Source: CAJCJE01 sp035948315 (GTDB taxonomy: Bacteria > Actinomycetota > Actinomycetes > Mycobacteriales > Pseudonocardiaceae). From it: a stretch of DNA of 64,000 nucleotides. The first letter of the stretch is position 1. Every line of letters starts with the position of its first letter. Where the stretch lies: the NCBI GenBank assembly GCA_035948315.1, contig DASZJG010000095.1, positions 1-64,000 on the forward strand, in the 5' to 3' direction. The translations under genes and the position numbers were made by a program. Positions 44,554 through 52,136 of the stretch are shown here, one piece after another. The notes under the pieces are model-generated. The model did not search any database and had not been told where the DNA came from. It saw only the letters and a list, made by a program, of their open reading frames with translations.

Positions 44554-45222
44554 ATGGACGGTTACGCGGCGATCGCGTTCGACCTCGACGGGACCGTCGC
44601 GGACACGCCGGAACTGATCACCGACATCATGGCCGGCATCCTTACCGAGCTGGGTGTCTCCGCCGACCGGGCAGCGATCCGCGCGACCATCGGCACGCCG
44701 TTGATCGCCAGCTTCGCCACGCTGATCGGCGAAGACGATCCGCGCGTCGCCGAGGCCGCGGTGACCTATCGCGGCCGGTTCGACGTCCAGGCCAAGCAAC
44801 GCGGCACCGCGCTGCTGTTCCCCGGCGTCGTCGATGGGCTGACCCGGTTGCGCGCGGCCGGGGTTCGGCTTTCCATCGGCACGTCCAAGTCGAACGCGGC
44901 GGCCAGCCTGGTGCTGGATTCGTGCGGGATTTCGGACTTCTTCCAGACCGTGGTCGGTTTCGACGACGTGGCCAGCGGCAAACCCGCGCCGGACACCGCG
45001 TTGCTCGCCGCGCAACGACTCGACGTCGATCCCGCGCGGTGCCTCGTGGTCGGCGATGCCATCGGCGACATGCGGATGGGCGTGTCGGCCGGCATGCGCG
45101 CGCTCGGCGTCTCATATGGCGTTGCCATCGAGGCGGACCTGCTCGCGGCCGGCGCGGACCGCGTCGTGCACGGTTTCGGCGAGGTCGTCGACTACGCGCT
45201 CGCCGCGTGGCAGGCACCGTAA
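44554..45222 (+). CDS. HAD-family phosphatase (Gph/PGMB type)
   Basis: A 222-residue protein with ATG and AGGGTGA upstream. HAD motif I is FDLDGTVADT with the nucleophilic Asp, motif II is SIGTSKSN, motif III is the Lys of SGKPAPD, and motif IV is VVGDAIGDMRMG. The cap is the alpha-helical C1 type. Likely a small-molecule phosphatase of the phosphoglycolate phosphatase class. It converges with the TetR gene, overlapping by 31 bases at the 3' ends. Confidence 0.9.
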   Translation: MDGYAAIAFDLDGTVADTPELITDIMAGILTELGVSADRAAIRATIGTPLIASFATLIGEDDPRVAEAAVTYRGRFDVQAKQRGTALLFPGVVDGLTRLRAAGVRLSIGTSKSNAAASLVLDSCGISDFFQTVVGFDDVASGKPAPDTALLAAQRLDVDPARCLVVGDAIGDMRMGVSAGMRALGVSYGVAIEADLLAAGADRVVHGFGEVVDYALAAWQAP

Positions 45223-46241
45223 CCGTCGGCCCGCGCCACGATCCGGCCCGCGCGGACGCGCACCGCGGTCTCGGTCGCGTCGCTGACCGCGGACACGCCC
45301 GCCGCCGCGGCGACCGCACCGGTTTCGTCGAGCACAACGCGCAGCCGAGGCCAGGCGAGGGCGGGGATGGCGGCGCGCAGGCAGCCGCGCAGTTCGACGA
45401 TGGCCAGTCGGGCGAGCGGGCCCAGCTCACCGGGATTGCCGGTGACCAGTACGGCGGTCACCTCGGCCTCGGATGGTGCTGCACGCAGCGCTTCCTCGAT
45501 CACGGACAGCCGGTGCAGGCCGAGCACGGCCAACACGCCGTCGGCCTCGATCAGGGCGGGCTCGTCGCGTAGCGCGTCGGTCGCGGCGGGCGGCTGCCAC
45601 GGTTGGTTGACGGGCCGGGCCGGCGCGATGTGCGGCAGGTACGCGGGCTGCCAGGCGTCGTCGAGGTCGAGCGCTGCGAGTTGGGCGCAGGCCCGCACCA
45701 GGCCGAACGGCTCGCCGAAGCCGGGCGCGGCGGCGGCGAGTTGGGTCGCGCCGTGCAGCGTGGTCAGCGCGATCTCGGCGGCCCGCACCAGGCGGCCGGC
45801 TCGGTCGAGGTTCTCCAGGGCGAGGCCGAGCAGGATCGCGCTCAGGTTGGTCAGCTGCGCGAAGGGCCCGCTGACCTGTTCGTCGGCCATGATCTCGGGC
45901 AGCAGGTCGCGACCGAGCCGGGTCGCGCTACGCGCCTCGTCGGTGGCCAGCGGCAGCCGGGCCAGCCAGGCGCGCGCGAAGTCGGCCAGCGCCTCGGCCG
46001 CGGTCCGCGCGGTCGGCGGGTAGTCGGGCACCTGGTCGGCGGCCTGCGCCAGCACGGCGAAGTAGAGCGCGCGCTTGCCGGGGAAGTTCGAGTAGACCGC
46101 GCCCCTGGTCAGCTCGGCGCGTTCGGCGATCTGGTCGATCTTGGCGTCGCGGAAGCCGCGCTCGGTGAACTCGGCCTGCGCGGCCGCCAGCACCTTGGCG
46201 CGGTTGTGTTCCTGCATCTCCGCCCTGCTCAGCCGAACCAT
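45192..46241 (-). CDS. TetR regulator with an extra C-terminal domain
   Basis: A 349-residue protein, about 150 longer than most TetR regulators. The N-terminal helix-turn-helix (AQAEFTERGFRDAKIDQI, LTRGAVYSNFPGKRALYF) and helical domain occupy about 1-200. The rest (ALIEADGVLAVLGLHRLSV ... VTAVLVTGNPGELG ... RLRVVLDETGAVAAAAGVSA) has the strand-helix rhythm of a thioredoxin-like fold but no CxxC. It diverges from the P450 gene at 46310 across 68 bp holding a palindromic site, so it likely represses that gene. The role of the extra domain is unknown. Confidence 0.85.
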   Translation of the reverse strand: MVRLSRAEMQEHNRAKVLAAAQAEFTERGFRDAKIDQIAERAELTRGAVYSNFPGKRALYFAVLAQAADQVPDYPPTARTAAEALADFARAWLARLPLATDEARSATRLGRDLLPEIMADEQVSGPFAQLTNLSAILLGLALENLDRAGRLVRAAEIALTTLHGATQLAAAAPGFGEPFGLVRACAQLAALDLDDAWQPAYLPHIAPARPVNQPWQPPAATDALRDEPALIEADGVLAVLGLHRLSVIEEALRAAPSEAEVTAVLVTGNPGELGPLARLAIVELRGCLRAAIPALAWPRLRVVLDETGAVAAAAGVSAVSDATETAVRVRAGRIVARADGYGACHAASA

Positions 46242-46263
46242 CGCGTTAGGATACTATCATCAC

Positions 46264-46297
46264 TCAGATGACATGAACATCTGATCTCATCATCTGA
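46264..46297. promoter_or_regulatory. Operator repeats between TetR and P450 genes
   Basis: TCAGATG (46264-46270) and CATCTGA (46278-46284) form a palindrome with a 7-base spacer, and CATCTGA recurs at 46291-46297. The sites lie in the AT-richer 68-bp divergent spacer, ending 13 bases before the P450 start, so bound regulator would block the P450 ribosome-binding region and promoter. Confidence 0.7.
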
Positions 46298-46309
46298 ATT
46301 GGAGGCATC

Positions 46310-47464
46310 ATGGCCGACATCCCGGAAATCGACCTGTCCGATCCCGCTGTCCTCGCCGACCCGTTCGCCGCCTACGGCACGGCCCGCGAACACGGCCCGC
46401 TCGCTCGGCTGGTCACGCCCGGTTTCGGCACGATGTGGGCGATCACCCGCTACGCGGACGCGAAGGCGATGCTCGCCGACCCCCGGTTCGAGCTGCGGCC
46501 CAGCGGCTATCTGCGGCCCGACGTGCCCGAACACTGCGCGCGGTACATGCACACCATGCAGGAGAAAAACGGGCCGGAGCACGCCCGGCTGCGCAGGCTG
46601 GTCACGCCGTCGTTCACCGCCCGGCGCGCCCTGGACCTCCGCCCGCGCATCGAACGCATCGTCGAGGCGCTGCTCGACGACCTGCCCGAGCACGGCCAGG
46701 TCGACCTGCTGGACTTCGCACGTCCCCTGCCGATCGACGTGATCAGCGAACTGGTCGGCGTTCCGGCCGAGGATCGCGCGGCCTGGCGCGAGTACGGCGC
46801 GGCCATCGCGGCCGGGCACGGCGCCGCGTTCGCCGAGGCGATCCCGGCGATCATGCGCGACGCCGGCACCGTGGTCGCGCACCGGACCGGCACGCCCGGC
46901 GTCGACCTGCTCTCCGAGCTGATCGCGGCCGACGTGGACGAGGTCGAGCTGATCACGTTCGTCTGGCATCTCGTGCTCGCCGGCCAGGTGCCGACCCTGC
47001 TGGTGACCAACGCGGTGCACGCGCTGCTCGAACACCCCGACCAGCTGGCCGCGTTACGCGCCGACGAGAGCCTGATGCCGCGCGCCGTCGAGGAACTGAC
47101 CCGCTGGTGCGGCCCGCAACTGCTCAGCCTGCCCCGTTTCCTGAACGAGGACACCGAGTTCGCGGGCGTGGTCATCGGCAAGGACGAACCCGTCAGCGCC
47201 GCGCTCGCCTGCGCCAACCGCGACCCGCGGGTGTACGCCGACCCGGACCGGCTCGACCTGCGCCGCCCGACCGGCGAGCCAACGCACCTCGCCTACGCGC
47301 ATGGCGCGCACTACTGCGTCGGCGCGGCCCTCGCCCGAGTGCAGACCGACGTCGCGCTCACCGCGCTGCTCCGTCGGTTCCCCGACCTCGCGCTGGTCAG
47401 CGCCGTGCGCAGGCCCGACCCCGGTGCCTGGCGACTGACGGAGCTGGTGGTGGATCTGGGTTAG
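46310..47464 (+). CDS. Cytochrome P450 with an atypical I-helix
   Basis: A 384-residue P450 with ATG and GGAGG 4 bases upstream. Helix C region NGPEHARLRRLVTPSFT, ExxR in VEELTRW, and heme loop YAHGAHYCVGAALAR with the Cys ligand (the usual Phe is Tyr). The I-helix reads LVLAGQVPTLLV, so the acid-alcohol pair of AGxET is replaced by Val and Pro. Such changes occur in P450s with unusual proton delivery or non-hydroxylating reactions. A TTA codon is at 47054-47056. Its stop overlaps the convergent FhuF-like gene stop. It is likely controlled by the divergent TetR protein. Confidence 0.9.
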   Translation: MADIPEIDLSDPAVLADPFAAYGTAREHGPLARLVTPGFGTMWAITRYADAKAMLADPRFELRPSGYLRPDVPEHCARYMHTMQEKNGPEHARLRRLVTPSFTARRALDLRPRIERIVEALLDDLPEHGQVDLLDFARPLPIDVISELVGVPAEDRAAWREYGAAIAAGHGAAFAEAIPAIMRDAGTVVAHRTGTPGVDLLSELIAADVDEVELITFVWHLVLAGQVPTLLVTNAVHALLEHPDQLAALRADESLMPRAVEELTRWCGPQLLSLPRFLNEDTEFAGVVIGKDEPVSAALACANRDPRVYADPDRLDLRRPTGEPTHLAYAHGAHYCVGAALARVQTDVALTALLRRFPDLALVSAVRRPDPGAWRLTELVVDLG

Positions 47465-48111
47465 CGCGCGAGCACGCAGTCGCCGCACACCGCGGCGCGG
47501 CTCGGCGTCGGCGCGGCCAGATAGATCAGGCAGCAGCTGCGCCGCCGAAACCGCCCGTCCGGTTCGCGCACGCTCGTGCCGCGCAGCGGGGGAGTGGCCA
47601 GCAGCTGGTCGGCAAGCGCGTGCGCGCGGCAGGCGAGGTCCGGTCGCGTGGTCGCGATCATGGTGGCCGCGCCGTTGATCGCGGACGCGACATTCCCCCA
47701 CAACACCGTGGCTGAACCGGCGAACGCGCTGGTCAATGTCCACAACGGACCATTGACCAGCGCGTCCGGCGAGCCATCGGCACCGTAGTGCGTGGAGAGC
47801 GGGAAGGTGCCGCCGAGTTCCGGCTGCCACCACACCTCGTCGAGGTCCAGCACGGGGAACTCGCCGGACAACGCGGCCAGCCGCAGCGTCGGCGACACCA
47901 ACCGCGCGACCAGACCGAGATGCGTGACCGACTCGGCAACGCGGCGCGCGGGCCGGCCACCGCCCGCCGCGAGGTACGCCTGGATCCCGCTCACCCGCTC
48001 GGCCAGCCGAGCCGGCTCGTCGACGAGTTCGCGGAACGGACGCCATGGCGCCGTCGGGGTCGCGCGCGCCGGATGGGTCTCGACGGCGAAGAACGGGCCC
48101 CACTCGTGCAT
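47461..48111 (-). CDS. (2Fe-2S)-binding protein, FhuF-like C-terminal domain
   Basis: A 216-residue protein from the ATG at 48111. The C-terminal RRRSCCLIYLAAPTPSR, followed by AVCGDCVL, matches the FhuF C-terminal CC-x(10-12)-C-x2-C cluster motif of ferric-siderophore reductases. The upstream part is an Ala-rich helical domain similar to actinobacterial FhuF homologues. A role in reductive release of iron from siderophores is the family precedent. No siderophore genes are in the window. Confidence 0.85.
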   Translation of the reverse strand: MHEWGPFFAVETHPARATPTAPWRPFRELVDEPARLAERVSGIQAYLAAGGGRPARRVAESVTHLGLVARLVSPTLRLAALSGEFPVLDLDEVWWQPELGGTFPLSTHYGADGSPDALVNGPLWTLTSAFAGSATVLWGNVASAINGAATMIATTRPDLACRAHALADQLLATPPLRGTSVREPDGRFRRRSCCLIYLAAPTPSRAAVCGDCVLAR

Positions 48112-48143
48112 GCCCCGATTGTGCCCGTGATATGTCATGGGCC

Positions 48144-48926
48144 ATGCCGCACGTGTCGACACAGGACGGAACCCGCGTCGCCTACCAGGTGCGCGGCGAC
48201 GGGCCCGCACTGGTGCTGCTCGCCGGCCAGTCCAACAACCACCACTGGTGGGACGGCGTCCGCGAGGACTTCGAGCGCGAGCACACCACGATCTCCCTGG
48301 ACTACCGAGGCACCGGCGACAGCGACAAGCCGGACCAGCCCTACCACACCAGGGAGTTCGCCGGCGACCTGCTGGCCGTGCTCGACGATCTCGACGTCGA
48401 CCGGGCCGACGTCTACGGCACGTCGATGGGTGGACGGGTCGCCCAGTGGTTCGCGGTCGACCATCCGGACCGGCTCGGCGCGCTCGTGCTCGGTTGCACC
48501 TCGCCCGGTGGCCCGCACTCGATCGAACGGGACAACGCGGTGCGCGTCTCGCTGGCCAGGCCGGGCACGCCCGAGGCCAAACAGGCGCTGATCGACCTGA
48601 TGTTCACCCCGGCCTTCTCGGCCGCGCACACCGGCCGCTACACCGTGCTCGGCGATCCGCACATGCCGCCGTACGCGCGGAAACGGCACCTGCTGGCCAG
48701 CAACGGCCACAACGCCTGGGACGTGCTGCCGGACATCACCGCGCCGACGCTGATCCTGCACGGCACCGACGACCTGCTGAACCCGACCGCGAACGCCGAA
48801 CTGCTCGCGCGGCGTATCCCGAACTCGCGGGTGCGGCTCATCGACGGCGCGCGGCACGCGTACTTCGTCGAATGTCGCGAGGTGGCCGGCCGCGCGGTGC
48901 TCGAATTTCTGCGCGAGTGCCACTGA
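48144..48926 (+). CDS. Alpha/beta hydrolase
   Basis: A 260-residue protein. Nucleophile elbow YGTSMGGRVAQW, acid loop LHGTDDLLNP and GARHAYFVE with the catalytic His are all present, unlike the frameshifted relative at 21996. The DYRGTGDSDKP block is typical of haloperoxidase- and esterase-like members. The start could be 48132 instead (MSWAMPH). Neither has a strong ribosome-binding site. It diverges from the FhuF-like gene across 32 bp and is followed 18 bp later by a small membrane protein gene. Confidence 0.86.
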   Translation: MPHVSTQDGTRVAYQVRGDGPALVLLAGQSNNHHWWDGVREDFEREHTTISLDYRGTGDSDKPDQPYHTREFAGDLLAVLDDLDVDRADVYGTSMGGRVAQWFAVDHPDRLGALVLGCTSPGGPHSIERDNAVRVSLARPGTPEAKQALIDLMFTPAFSAAHTGRYTVLGDPHMPPYARKRHLLASNGHNAWDVLPDITAPTLILHGTDDLLNPTANAELLARRIPNSRVRLIDGARHAYFVECREVAGRAVLEFLRECH

Positions 48927-48944
48927 GCCGGTAAGCATGAGGAC

Positions 48945-49325
48945 ATGGCAACCACCTCGGAATCCCGCTCGCTCGCCACGCTGCTCGCGGCCGGCAGGCT
49001 CGCCATCGGCATCACCGCCAGCGCCTTCCCCGAACTCGGCGCCCGATCCTGGGTCGGCGAGCACGGACGCGGACCGGCCGGTCGGGTGCTCGGCAGGGCG
49101 CTCGGCGCGCGCGACCTCGCGCTGGCCATCGGTGCGCTGTCCAGCCGCGAGGACGACGTGGCGTTCCGCCGCTGGGTTCGGCTCGGCGCCTTCGCGGACG
49201 GCGCCGACGCGTTCGCGACCCTGCTGAACTGGCGGTCACTGCCCAGGGCGAGCCGGATCGGGGTGTTCACGGTCGCCGCGAGCGCGGCGGCGCTGGGTGC
49301 GGTGCTGGGTCAGGCCGGGCGGTAG
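48945..49325 (+). CDS. Small membrane protein of unknown function (DUF4267-like)
   Basis: A 126-residue protein with three or four hydrophobic helices: LLAAGRLAIGITASAFPELG, LGARDLALAIGALSS, FADGADAFATLLNW and VFTVAASAAALGAVLG. Similar proteins are annotated as DUF4267 in actinobacteria, but I rely on pattern only. It probably shares a transcript with the hydrolase upstream (18-bp gap). The 3' end overlaps the convergent terpene cyclase gene by 16 bases. Confidence 0.72.
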   Translation: MATTSESRSLATLLAAGRLAIGITASAFPELGARSWVGEHGRGPAGRVLGRALGARDLALAIGALSSREDDVAFRRWVRLGAFADGADAFATLLNWRSLPRASRIGVFTVAASAAALGAVLGQAGR

Positions 49326-50476
49326 CGCGGGTTGGTGATGTGCCATTCGGCACTGCCGCCCATCCACGCCTTGGTCGCGCGCAGGAACCGCTGCAACTGC
49401 GGCGAGGGCACGGCGGCCAGGCTGCGATGGGTCTCCTCGAAGTCGCGCACCAGGTTGTTGTGCAGGTCGACGACGACCGCGGTGGCGTCCGCGATCGAGC
49501 AGTTCCGGTCGGCCGCGACCTGCAACACCATGTTGCACACCGGGTTCTCGTCGGCCGCGTCCTTGGCCACCGACACCAGGTCGTTGAGCATCACGGCCGC
49601 GGTGCCGGCCTGGGTGAGCGCGAGGCGCACCCTCGGCTGGTAGTACATGCCGGCGTCGAGTTCGTAGCCGCCGACCGCGTCGATCAGGGTCATCGACGTG
49701 TAGAAGGTGTCGTGCTGGCGGGTGGCGAGGTAGCGCCAGGCGGGCGGGTAGGCGTTGGTGTAGCGCCAGGCCGCGTAGGCGTTCCAGCTGACGAACATGG
49801 CGAACGTCGAGTAGCAGACCCGTTGCACCTGCGCGGGTGAGCCGTGCCGGGACAGGTGCTCGATGCCCGAGTTGAGCGCGATCAGCACCGGGTCCGAGCG
49901 CAGCGCCTCGTCCAGCGGCACCGAGAACTCGCCCGCGGGCGCGACCGGGTCCATCGCGGCCATCGCCATGGCCAGTCGCGGCGGCAGTTCGGTGGGGACG
50001 GCGCCCTGTTCGGTGTCGTCCGCGTACAGGTCGTCCGCCGCCCACCAGGCGGCGTTGAGCTGCGCTGCGATCAGCAGCCGGTCCACGTCGTCGGTGTCGG
50101 TGTGGGTGAGCACGACCAGCTTGCCGAAACCGGCCCGCCCCAACAGATCCACCTGTTCCTCGGTGAACCCGCAGTCCGCCGCCCACACCGTGAGCCTGCG
50201 GTTGACCTCCTCGGCCAGCGCCTCGTCCTGGCGTTCGGCGACCGGCACGTAGAGGGGCGGATGCGAGCCGTCGCCCCATTCCCGGAACAGGTAGCCGGGT
50301 TCGGCCGGGGTGCGCAGGCCGGTGATGTTCGCGGCCGACGTGCCGAGACCGGACGGGAGGCCCCAGTTCGCACCGGCCAGCGCGGTCGACGGGCTCGGCG
50401 GCGCCGGACAGTCCCTGGTCGTGGGGACGTCGGCGGGCGCGCTGGTCGACTCGGTCGCGGGAACCGTCTCGGTCAT
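49310..50476 (-). CDS. Class I terpene cyclase, 2-methylisoborneol synthase-like
   Basis: A 388-residue protein from the ATG at 50476. A Pro/Ser/Thr-rich N-terminus (about 1-35) precedes the catalytic domain, as in methylisoborneol synthases. The Asp-rich motif is DDLYADD (residues 148-154). The NSE triad is NDLVSVAKD (Asn298, Ser302, Asp306 in place of Glu). GLGTSAA and LYVPVAERQDEALAEEVNRR also match that group, which cyclises 2-methyl-GPP. The usual partners (GPP C-methyltransferase and the encapsulin-like cyclic-nucleotide-binding protein) are absent from the flanks. It could use GPP or rely on a methyltransferase elsewhere. Confidence 0.88.
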   Translation of the reverse strand: MTETVPATESTSAPADVPTTRDCPAPPSPSTALAGANWGLPSGLGTSAANITGLRTPAEPGYLFREWGDGSHPPLYVPVAERQDEALAEEVNRRLTVWAADCGFTEEQVDLLGRAGFGKLVVLTHTDTDDVDRLLIAAQLNAAWWAADDLYADDTEQGAVPTELPPRLAMAMAAMDPVAPAGEFSVPLDEALRSDPVLIALNSGIEHLSRHGSPAQVQRVCYSTFAMFVSWNAYAAWRYTNAYPPAWRYLATRQHDTFYTSMTLIDAVGGYELDAGMYYQPRVRLALTQAGTAAVMLNDLVSVAKDAADENPVCNMVLQVAADRNCSIADATAVVVDLHNNLVRDFEETHRSLAAVPSPQLQRFLRATKAWMGGSAEWHITNPRYRPA

Positions 50477-50593
50477 ACCCGCGAGCCTGTCAGTCCGGTC
50501 GGATCGAAGGCATCCGCCATCGTGGGGACGGCCGGGCACAAACGGGTGATGGCCCGGCCAATCGCGAAACACTGACAGCAATGATGTCCCGGC

Positions 50594-51379
50594 TCAGGCC
50601 AGTTCGGCGGTCAGGAACTCCTCCCAGCTGCGCTTGCCGGTCGCGTGCTCCGGCGCGGTGTTGGCGCCCGCGCGGAACGCCTTGGCGGCGCGGCCGGGCA
50701 GCCGGATCGGCAGAATCGGCCTGCGCTTGCCGGTTCTGGCCAGGTAGCCGCGGGTCAGTTCGGCCATACCGTAGACGGTCGGCCCGGCGATGTCCTCGAC
50801 CAGTCCGGCCGGTTCGCCCAGCGCCAACTCGGTCATCCGCGCGGCCACGTCGTCCGCGTCGACCGGCTGCATCACGAACCCCGTCGGCAGGGGCAGCACC
50901 GGCAGCTTGGCCATGGCGCGCATCACGGTCAGCACCAGCGTGTGGAACTGGGCGGCGCGCAGGTTGGTCCACGGCACCCCCGACTCGGCGATGATCCGCT
51001 CGGTGCCCAGCTTCATCGCGAAATAGCCGAACATCGCCTTGTCCAGGACGCCGTTGACCGGGATCCGCTCCGCGCCGACCACCGAGATGTTCACGATGTG
51101 CCGGACATCGGCCGCGATCGCCGCCTTCACCAGCGTGCGGGCCTTGTCCTCGTCGCCGCTCTGGGTACCGGCGCAGTGCACGACCGTGTGGATGCCGCGC
51201 AGCGCCGCCTCGACGCCCTCACCGGTGCTCAGGTCGCCAGCCACGTATTCAACGCCGTCGCCCGACGGGTGTTCGCGCCTGCTCAGCACCCGCACGGGCA
51301 CGCCCTCGGCGCGCAGTCGGGCCACTACCAGGCTGCCGAGCGTGCCGGTGCCGCCGGTGACCAATGTCAGTTCGCTCAT
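50594..51379 (-). CDS. NmrA/SDR-like NAD(P)-binding protein
   Basis: A 261-residue protein. The ATG at 51379 is chosen over the adjacent GTG at 51382 because AGGAGG then lies 5 bases upstream. The nucleotide-binding loop TGGTGTLGSLVV opens an atypical extended SDR. VVHCAGTQSG and PWTNLRAAQFHTLV follow, as in NmrA-like sensors and NAD(P)H-quinone reductase-like proteins. No Tyr-x3-Lys site is clear. It is followed by the terpene cyclase gene 117 bp downstream on the same strand. A 20-bp palindrome upstream may regulate it. Confidence 0.85.
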   Translation of the reverse strand: MSELTLVTGGTGTLGSLVVARLRAEGVPVRVLSRREHPSGDGVEYVAGDLSTGEGVEAALRGIHTVVHCAGTQSGDEDKARTLVKAAIAADVRHIVNISVVGAERIPVNGVLDKAMFGYFAMKLGTERIIAESGVPWTNLRAAQFHTLVLTVMRAMAKLPVLPLPTGFVMQPVDADDVAARMTELALGEPAGLVEDIAGPTVYGMAELTRGYLARTGKRRPILPIRLPGRAAKAFRAGANTAPEHATGKRSWEEFLTAELA

Positions 51380-51463
51380 CACGTCCTCCTGAATTCTCTG
51401 TCGTCATCGGTAGGACACCGCGACGGCGAAGAACGTGACGGGCGCGCGGGAGGTCGACTCTCG

Positions 51464-51483
51464 GATCAACCGATCGGTTGATC
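51464..51483. promoter_or_regulatory. Perfect 20-bp palindrome, TetR-type operator
   Basis: GATCAACCGATCGGTTGATC is fully self-complementary. It lies in the 197-bp spacer between the divergent NmrA-like gene and a membrane-protein gene. The AACCGATCGGTT core has the look of TetR/AcrR-family operators. No TetR gene is adjacent, so the regulator is encoded elsewhere. Confidence 0.65.
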
Positions 51484-51576
51484 CCGATCTGGCTCGCCGG
51501 TCGATGTGGCGAAGGGGGCCCGACTGCGAATCTTTCGGGGCAACGCACACCGCCGAACCCGAAAAGGAACCCCGAA

Positions 51577-52014
51577 ATGATGACCACGCAGAACCGCTCA
51601 GCCGCAGCACCCGCCGCCCTCGACGCAACGCACGGCCGGCAGTTCAGCCGGGTCAAGGGGCTGGTCGGCACCTACCTGGGCATCAGCGCCGCCACCATCG
51701 TCGCCGTCGTCCTGCTCCGCGACAACGCCGCCATGGTCAACTCCGCTGTGTGGATCCGCTCCACGATCGTGCTGGCCAGCGCCCTGCTGACGCTCTCGTT
51801 CGTGGTCCGCGCCGCCCGCGGCTCGCGCCGGGCCTTCCTGCGCCTGCGGATCGTCTCGACGGTAATGGTCATCGCCATCGCGACCATCATCGCGCTGCCC
51901 GGCACCTTCCCGACCTGGCTCAAGATCGAACAGGGCTGCTGCGGCCTGCTGCTGCTCGGGGTGGTCGCGCTGGTCAACGGCAGGGCGCTGCGCTCGGCCT
52001 TCGCGGCCGAATGA
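51577..52014 (+). CDS. Small four-helix membrane protein of unknown function
   Basis: A 145-residue protein with ATG at 51577 (or the adjacent ATG at 51580) and AAAGGA upstream. Four hydrophobic segments: LVGTYLGISAATIVAVVLL, STIVLASALLTLSFVV, IVSTVMVIAIATIIALPG and GLLLLGVVALVNG. No family recognised. It directly precedes a NarL-type two-component system, as small membrane proteins sensed or regulated by such systems often do. A one-base-offset ATG at 52011 overlaps its stop. Confidence 0.72.
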   Translation: MMTTQNRSAAAPAALDATHGRQFSRVKGLVGTYLGISAATIVAVVLLRDNAAMVNSAVWIRSTIVLASALLTLSFVVRAARGSRRAFLRLRIVSTVMVIAIATIIALPGTFPTWLKIEQGCCGLLLLGVVALVNGRALRSAFAAE

Positions 52015-52099
52015 GCCGCGAGCCGGCCATGGTGACGCTCGTCGTCTCGCTCGTCTGCGCCGCATCCGTGCTGTCGTTCGGCCTGGTCACCGCTAGATT

Positions 52100-52117
52100 G
52101 TCTGGTTGGGACCAGAC
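52100..52117. promoter_or_regulatory. Inverted repeat before the sensor kinase start
   Basis: GTCTGGT-TGGG-ACCAGAC has 7-bp arms and lies 20 bases upstream of the kinase ATG at 52137, just after a TAGATT hexamer (52094-52099). It may be an operator or a leader hairpin. Codon use becomes atypical here, supporting non-coding status and the 52137 start. Confidence 0.45.
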
Positions 52118-52136
52118 GTCATCGGAGAGGGCGCAG

